This document shows, in pieces, positions 1 to 5,415 of a stretch of DNA of 5,415 bases. Both the position numbers and the translations under genes were made by a program. The DNA is from Gorillibacterium sp. (GTDB lineage Bacteria; Bacillota; Bacilli; Paenibacillales; NBRC-103111). Location: NCBI GenBank assembly GCA_023511325.1, contig JAIMBU010000253.1, positions 1-5,415 on the forward strand. Reading direction: 5' to 3'. The notes under the pieces are model-generated. The model worked only from the letters and a program-made list of their open reading frames with translations, made no database searches and had not been told where the DNA came from. How positions within the stretch are numbered: position 1 is the stretch's first letter; each line of letters begins with the position of its first letter.

Positions 1-2353
<2,353 letters not shown>

Positions 2354-2360
2354 AAACTCA

Positions 2361-2365
2361 CTCCT
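2361..2365 (-). promoter_or_regulatory. Ribosome binding site of rseP (supports TTG start)
   Basis: AGGAG on the minus strand, 7 nt before the TTG at 2353. The first in-frame ATG is codon 13, inside the first membrane segment and only eight codons before HEFGH, so it would cut into the active-site helix. The TTG is therefore the sensible start. Confidence 0.8.
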
Positions 2366-2383
2366 CTCTCGTTTCTTGAGTTT

Positions 2384-2459
2384 AGCGACCAGTTGCAGTT
2401 AGAACAGAGTTATTTATTAAGATTAACATGATTGCAAAGTTCAATACAAGCTGGTCACT
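2384..2459 (-). repeat. Inverted repeat in the dxr-rseP gap
   Basis: Minus-strand arms AGTGACCAG-C-TTG (2447-2459) and CAACTGGTCGCT (2384-2395) can form 12 base pairs with one G-T wobble and one bulged C, closing a loop of about 51 nt. The loop is AT-rich and contains the candidate promoter. No T-run follows the right arm, so it is not an intrinsic terminator. A role is unknown and chance pairing cannot be excluded. Confidence 0.4.
2416..2444 (-). promoter_or_regulatory. Possible weak SigA-type promoter for rseP-proS
   Basis: On the minus strand TTGAAC (2439-2444) and CTTAAT (2416-2421) are 17 nt apart. Each matches four of six positions of the vegetative -35 and -10 consensus. They lie in the AT-rich centre of the only sizeable gap inside the gene cluster, about 60 nt before the rseP start. 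This is a pattern match only; no TG extension is present, and readthrough from dxr is equally possible. Confidence 0.3.
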
Positions 2460-2518
2460 TCTTACGAAAGGATATGCAGGAATCTTCACTTTTTGAACAC
2501 TCTTCTTCAAAATAGAAC

Positions 2519-3673
2519 TCAGCTAGAAAGCGGTTGTACCGATGATGCTACTAAACGTGCCCAGCGATCCGCTTCCCGAATATCTGGCAACGCTCGAACA
2601 GGAACAACCACTTGCTGCTCCAACGTCTCAGCAATAACCTCTTCAATTCCAAGGAAGGAAATCTCGCCACGCAGAAAACGTGACACTGCTGTCTCATTGG
2701 CCGCATTGAATACAGTTGGTGCGGTTCCTCCCAGTCTTCCAGACTCATAAGCCATGGCTAGACAAGGATAGCGGGTTAAATCCATCTCACGAAAGCTTAA
2801 ATTCCCGATTTTAGCTAAATCCAGTGGTGCTGTCGGGGTTATATGTCGCCCCGGAAAGGTTAGCGCATACTGAATAGGGATACGCATATCTGGATTGCCC
2901 AATTGAGCAATCACACTGTTATCGATAAACTCTACCATGGAGTGAATGACACTCTCTGGGTGCAGGAGAACGCGGATGTGGTCATAATCTGCACCAAACA
3001 ACCATCTGGCTTCAATAACTTCAAGCCCTTTATTAGCCATTGTTGCCGAATCAACGGTAATCTTCGCCCCCATTGACCAATTGGGATGTTGGAGTGCTTG
3101 CTCCACGGTCACACCTTTTAACTGATCGCGGGTTTTGTCGCGAAAGGAGCCTCCAGAAGCAGTGAGAATAATCGTTTTGACCGCTTTAGCCTCTTCTCCA
3201 TTCAGGCATTGAAATACAGCGGAATGCTCACTGTCGATTGGAAGTAAACGCACGCCATACTTGGCTGCTGCATCTGTAACCAAATGGCCACCACTTACCA
3301 GTGTCTCTTTGTTAGCCAGACCAATATGCTTACCTGCCTCAATGGCAGCAAGCGTTGAATCAAGTCCCACACTTCCCATTACAGCAGTTACGACAAGATC
3401 AGCATCTGTGTCTGTTGCAGCTGCAAGCAACCCTTGTGCACCCCAGAATACTTGGATGTTGTTATTCGTACGCAGCTTAATTTCTTCAGCGTGTTCTTTG
3501 GTATGTACTGAGACAAGCTTCGGTTGAAATTGTTCAATCTGTTTAAGCAACAACTCAATATTGTGACCGGCAGTTAAAGCTTCAACACTGTAACGTTCCC
3601 TATCATGAGCAATAACATCCAAGGTCTGCGTTCCGACCGAACCTGTGGAGCCAAGTATAGCTATTCTTTTCAA
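2519..3673 (-). CDS. dxr: 1-deoxy-D-xylulose 5-phosphate reductoisomerase (DXR/IspC)
   Basis: Converts 1-deoxy-D-xylulose 5-phosphate to 2-C-methyl-D-erythritol 4-phosphate with NADPH. This is the committed step of the MEP route to isopentenyl diphosphate and the target of fosmidomycin. From the TTG start the protein has 384 residues. The NADPH-binding loop GSTGSVG is at 8-14, NKE at 121-123 and LPIDSEH at about 144-150. The metal ligands are Asp147 and Glu149, plus Glu218 in the NKGLEVIEA segment. The flexible substrate loop HPNWSMG is near 196-202, and the C-terminal helical domain follows. I chose TTG at 3671-3673 because GAGGTG (3680-3685) lies 6 nt before it and because the protein then begins KRIAILGSTGS, as homologs do. 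An in-frame GTG at 3680-3682 would add three residues (387 in all), but that codon is itself part of the ribosome binding site. Only 10 nt separate this start from the cdsA stop. Product identity is secure; the start is likely but not proven. Confidence 0.97.
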   Translation of the reverse strand: MKRIAILGSTGSVGTQTLDVIAHDRERYSVEALTAGHNIELLLKQIEQFQPKLVSVHTKEHAEEIKLRTNNNIQVFWGAQGLLAAATDTDADLVVTAVMGSVGLDSTLAAIEAGKHIGLANKETLVSGGHLVTDAAAKYGVRLLPIDSEHSAVFQCLNGEEAKAVKTIILTASGGSFRDKTRDQLKGVTVEQALQHPNWSMGAKITVDSATMANKGLEVIEARWLFGADYDHIRVLLHPESVIHSMVEFIDNSVIAQLGNPDMRIPIQYALTFPGRHITPTAPLDLAKIGNLSFREMDLTRYPCLAMAYESGRLGGTAPTVFNAANETAVSRFLRGEISFLGIEEVIAETLEQQVVVPVRALPDIREADRWARLVASSVQPLSS

Positions 3674-3679
3674 TCTATT

Positions 3680-3685
3680 CACCTC
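3680..3685 (-). promoter_or_regulatory. Ribosome binding site of dxr, overlapping the cdsA stop codon
   Basis: Minus-strand GAGGTG is a full six-base complement to the 3' end of Bacillales 16S rRNA. Its first two bases lie within the cdsA TGA (3684-3686). Spacing to the TTG at 3673 is 6 nt, which favours that codon over the GTG at 3682 inside the site. The only alternative site for the GTG is a weaker AGGA 10 nt before it. The layout suggests that ribosomes finishing cdsA expose or reuse this site, that is, translational coupling. Confidence 0.7.
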
Positions 3686-4499
3686 ATATTAATCCTAATA
3701 AATGAAGAAATGGAAAAACAATTAACCAGCTATCCGTTCGATCAAGAATTCCACCATGCCCTGGCAATATAGCACCTGTGTCTTTAATTCCCTTCACCCG
3801 CTTATAAGCGGACTGCATTAAATCTCCAAGGGTTCCGACAATAGCGATAACAACGCCAAGGGAAGCCGCTCTTCCAAGGGTAAGCAGATCGGGACTAACG
3901 AAATGGAAGATGATTGCTGTCAAGACAGCGATCAACACACCCCCGATTGCTCCTTCTACTGTTTTGTTAGGGCTAATCGCAGGCCACAGCTTGGATGTCG
4001 TCCACAACTTGCCTTTATTGATCAAATTTCCTGTGAAATAAGCACCCGCATCTGAAGCCCAAATGCATAGAAAAACAAAGAGGGTCCAGAACAAACCGTT
4101 TTCGCCCGACAGGCGTGTCTCGATCATGTACCGAAAGCCCATTCCAAGATAAACGATCCCCAGCAGGAGGAGACCTACATGATCGATGGTCGTGCGATTC
4201 TTTGTTGCTACGGTTACAGCAAGCAAAATAAATATCAAAAACCACAAAATTTGTTCTGGATGAATTCGCTCGATTAGGTTAATATCCAGTCCCAATGCAG
4301 GAATAAGCAAAAGAACTACGCCCACAAGGCCAATAACGGCAGCTATTGTGCCGCGGCTAATTTTGTTCATTCGTAGATATTCGTCATAGCCAACAATTGC
4401 CATTAAGGCAATTAAACCAGCAAACCAATACCCGCCTAGCAACAGAACTCCGATAAAAACGGCGCCCGCCAGGACGCCTGTTATGATACGCGTTTGCAC
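3684..4499 (-). CDS. cdsA: Phosphatidate cytidylyltransferase (CDP-diglyceride synthase)
   Basis: Integral membrane enzyme joining CTP and phosphatidic acid to make CDP-diacylglycerol, the branch-point precursor for phosphatidylglycerol, cardiolipin and phosphatidylethanolamine. It has 271 residues, normal for the family, with several hydrophobic membrane segments (for example about 8-36, 52-69, 84-97, 108-121, 137-149, 184-200 and 213-225). Conserved stretches are WASDAGAYFTG (147-157), SPNKTVEGAIGG (176-187) and the C-terminal CDS signature from Ser230 to Asp256, with KR at 233-234, KD at 239-240, HGG at 248-250 and DR at 253-254. The start is GTG at 4497-4499 with GGAGG at 4509-4513, 9 nt before it. 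It lies 22 nt after uppS, and its stop codon overlaps the dxr ribosome binding site, so all three genes are almost certainly on one transcript. Confidence 0.97.
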   Translation of the reverse strand: MQTRIITGVLAGAVFIGVLLLGGYWFAGLIALMAIVGYDEYLRMNKISRGTIAAVIGLVGVVLLLIPALGLDINLIERIHPEQILWFLIFILLAVTVATKNRTTIDHVGLLLLGIVYLGMGFRYMIETRLSGENGLFWTLFVFLCIWASDAGAYFTGNLINKGKLWTTSKLWPAISPNKTVEGAIGGVLIAVLTAIIFHFVSPDLLTLGRAASLGVVIAIVGTLGDLMQSAYKRVKGIKDTGAILPGHGGILDRTDSWLIVFPFLHLLGLI

Positions 4500-4508
4500 T
4501 CGTCCATT

Positions 4509-4513
4509 CCTCC
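4509..4513 (-). promoter_or_regulatory. Ribosome binding site of cdsA (supports GTG start)
   Basis: Minus-strand GGAGG in the 22-nt gap between the uppS stop and the cdsA GTG, with 9 nt spacing. It supports GTG at 4499 as the start; the resulting N-terminus (QTRIITGVL) looks like that of other CdsA proteins. Confidence 0.75.
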
Positions 4514-4521
4514 ATTCCAGG

Positions 4522-5289
4522 TCACTTCAACCCACCATACCTACGGGTGCGTTGTTGATATTCCCGGATTGCATCGTAGAAATCCTGTTTAGTAAATGCT
4601 GGCCAAAACCTCGGTGAGAACCAAAACTCTGTATAAGCAAGCTGCCAAAGCATAAAATTGCTCAGTCGAAGTTCACCACTCGTGCGAATAAGCAAATCCG
4701 GATCAGATATATTCGCTGTGAGTAGCTTATCGGCCAAACTTTCTTCTGTAATGTCACCAAGAGAAATTTTACCGTTTAGAGCATCCTCAGCAAGCAATCT
4801 GGCTGCATCCGCTATCTCTCTACGGCTTCCGTAATTCAAGGCAAAATTAAGGATAAGACCCGTGTTATTCTTCGTTTTGGCTTCCGCTTCATCAAGTGCC
4901 TGAAGTGTATGAGCAGGTAAGCCTTCACGCCAGCCTGTCATTCGAACCTGAACATTCTTCTCAATCAACTCATTAAGTTCGATTTTGAGAAATTCCTGAG
5001 GAAGTCTCATGAGAAAGTCCACTTCTTCTTGGGGACGCGTCCAGTTCTCTGTGGAGAAGGCATATAAAGTCAAGATCTCAACACCAATATCGTCAGCTGC
5101 AATGGTGACCCGCTTCACTGTTTTCATGCCGGCATGATGTCCCGCAATCCGGGGCATGCCGCGCTTCTTGGCCCATCGCCCGTTACCGTCCATGATAATG
5201 GCAACATGCTTGGGAATATTATCACCTTCAGGCCAACCTGATGGCTCCAAAATAGATTTTTCCGCTTTTCTTTTCCATATGTGAAACAT
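4522..5289 (-). CDS. uppS: Undecaprenyl diphosphate synthase (cis-prenyltransferase, isoprenyl transferase)
   Basis: Cytoplasmic, membrane-associated cis-prenyltransferase. It adds eight isopentenyl units to farnesyl diphosphate to give C55 undecaprenyl diphosphate, the precursor of the lipid carrier for peptidoglycan and teichoic acid synthesis. It has 255 residues, the usual size. The family motifs are present in order: MDGNGRWA at 33-40 with catalytic Asp34 and the diphosphate-binding loop, YAFSTENW at 76-83, LNYGSRREI at 151-159, and DLLIRTSGE (198-206) followed by RLSNFMLWQ and EFWF up to about 224, which carries the arginines and serine that bind isopentenyl diphosphate. The start is ATG at 5287-5289 with GGAGG at 5297-5301, 7 nt before it. 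The N-terminal 25 residues before the core are polar and basic, as is common in Bacillales. Dxr, two genes on, supplies the pathway that makes its substrate. Confidence 0.98.
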   Translation of the reverse strand: MFHIWKRKAEKSILEPSGWPEGDNIPKHVAIIMDGNGRWAKKRGMPRIAGHHAGMKTVKRVTIAADDIGVEILTLYAFSTENWTRPQEEVDFLMRLPQEFLKIELNELIEKNVQVRMTGWREGLPAHTLQALDEAEAKTKNNTGLILNFALNYGSRREIADAARLLAEDALNGKISLGDITEESLADKLLTANISDPDLLIRTSGELRLSNFMLWQLAYTEFWFSPRFWPAFTKQDFYDAIREYQQRTRRYGGLK

Positions 5290-5301
5290 GCATATTCCTC
5301 C

Positions 5302-5334
5302 AAGACAGCGTAAAAACGTGTGTCTTCCGTTTTT
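5302..5334 (-). other. Two overlapping hairpins just upstream of the uppS ribosome binding site
   Basis: Hairpin A pairs AAGACA with TGTCTT (5302-5307 with 5321-5326), with an inner CGT/ACG pair-up around a four-base loop. It ends one base before GGAGG (5297-5301). Hairpin B pairs AAAAACG with CGTTTTT (5312-5318 with 5328-5334) around a 9-nt loop. They share bases 5312-5326 and so exclude each other. Both are short and AT-rich. The pairing is seen; any regulatory role is a guess. Confidence 0.3.
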
Positions 5335-5357
5335 GTTCTAGCCTCGCTATTCGGAAT

Positions 5358-5402
5358 AAGGCGTTTCCACCCTGTCCTTCATTCAGGGTATGAAAACGCC
5401 TT
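5358..5402. repeat. Strong 45-nt intergenic hairpin upstream of uppS
   Basis: Minus-strand arms AAGGCGTTTTC and GGAAACGCCTT form 11 base pairs with one G-T wobble. After a 2-nt bulge (AT) an inner stem ACCCTG/CAGGGT adds 6 more pairs, closing a 9-nt loop. This is by far the most stable structure in the non-coding parts of the window. No T-run follows on either strand, so it is not a classic intrinsic terminator. It could be a dispersed intergenic palindrome, an RNA processing or stability element between frr and uppS, or part of a regulatory leader. Just beyond it, 5410-5415 reads GTT TAG on the minus strand, compatible with the end of an frr gene (whose proteins often end in Val), but six bases prove nothing. 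Confidence 0.6.
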
Positions 5403-5415
5403 GGCACAACTAAAC

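Noticed and set aside
2491..2512. Perfect 7-base inverted repeat TTTTGAA...TTCAAAA just after the dxr stop, as a possible terminator
   Set aside because: Only one G-C pair in the stem and no T-run after it on either strand; too weak to call an intrinsic terminator.
2493..2750. 85-codon plus-strand open frame across the dxr 3' end
   Set aside because: Almost entirely antisense to conserved dxr coding sequence, low-complexity Ser/Thr/Arg-rich translation, no ribosome binding site.
5335..5376. ECF sigma-like promoter (GGAAAC, 16 nt, CGAG) upstream of uppS
   Set aside because: The -10 part matches only CG of the CGTA/CGTC consensus and the -35 part lies within the stable hairpin; no support beyond a partial match.
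5410..5415. End of an upstream frr gene (GTT TAG on the minus strand)
   Set aside because: Consistent with the usual gene order and a C-terminal Val, but six bases at a window edge cannot support a feature call.

Overview
The window carries five genes, all read from the minus strand. In transcription order (right to left) they are uppS, cdsA, dxr, rseP and the first three quarters of proS. This is the conserved Bacillota isoprenoid/envelope cluster, known in Bacillus subtilis as tsf-pyrH-frr-uppS-cdsA-dxr-rasP-proS-polC. Gene order, strong GGAGG-type ribosome binding sites, frequent GTG/TTG starts, moderate base composition and a RasP-like S2P protease all point to Bacillales. Paenibacillus or a close relative is my best guess. 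The genus is inferred from memory of the families, not shown by a marker.

Layout from right to left. Bases 5290-5415 are non-coding leader. It holds a strong 45-nt hairpin (5358-5402) and two overlapping weaker hairpins next to the uppS ribosome binding site. The last six bases, read on the minus strand, are GTT TAG, which could be the final codon and stop of an upstream frr, but this cannot be proven here. uppS (4522-5289) is followed after 22 nt by cdsA (3684-4499). cdsA is followed by dxr (2519-3673), whose ribosome binding site overlaps the cdsA stop codon. A 165-nt gap (2354-2518) then separates dxr from rseP (1097-2353). It is the largest internal gap and holds a possible weak promoter and an inverted repeat. 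After 35 nt, proS begins at 1061 and runs off the left edge. No gene-free stretch exceeds 300 bases.

How the genes work together. Dxr commits carbon to the MEP pathway that makes isopentenyl diphosphate. UppS condenses those C5 units onto farnesyl diphosphate to give undecaprenyl diphosphate, the precursor of the lipid carrier for peptidoglycan and wall polymers. CdsA makes CDP-diacylglycerol for phospholipids. RseP is a membrane-embedded site-2 protease that in relatives cleaves anti-sigma factors and signal-peptide remnants. ProS charges tRNA-Pro and is of the archaeal/eukaryotic-like type without the internal editing domain.

I find no undescribed system here. This is an ordinary housekeeping region. 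The points worth a second look are the start-codon and coupling arrangement at cdsA/dxr, the editing-domain-less ProRS in this locus, and the structured RNA leader ahead of uppS.
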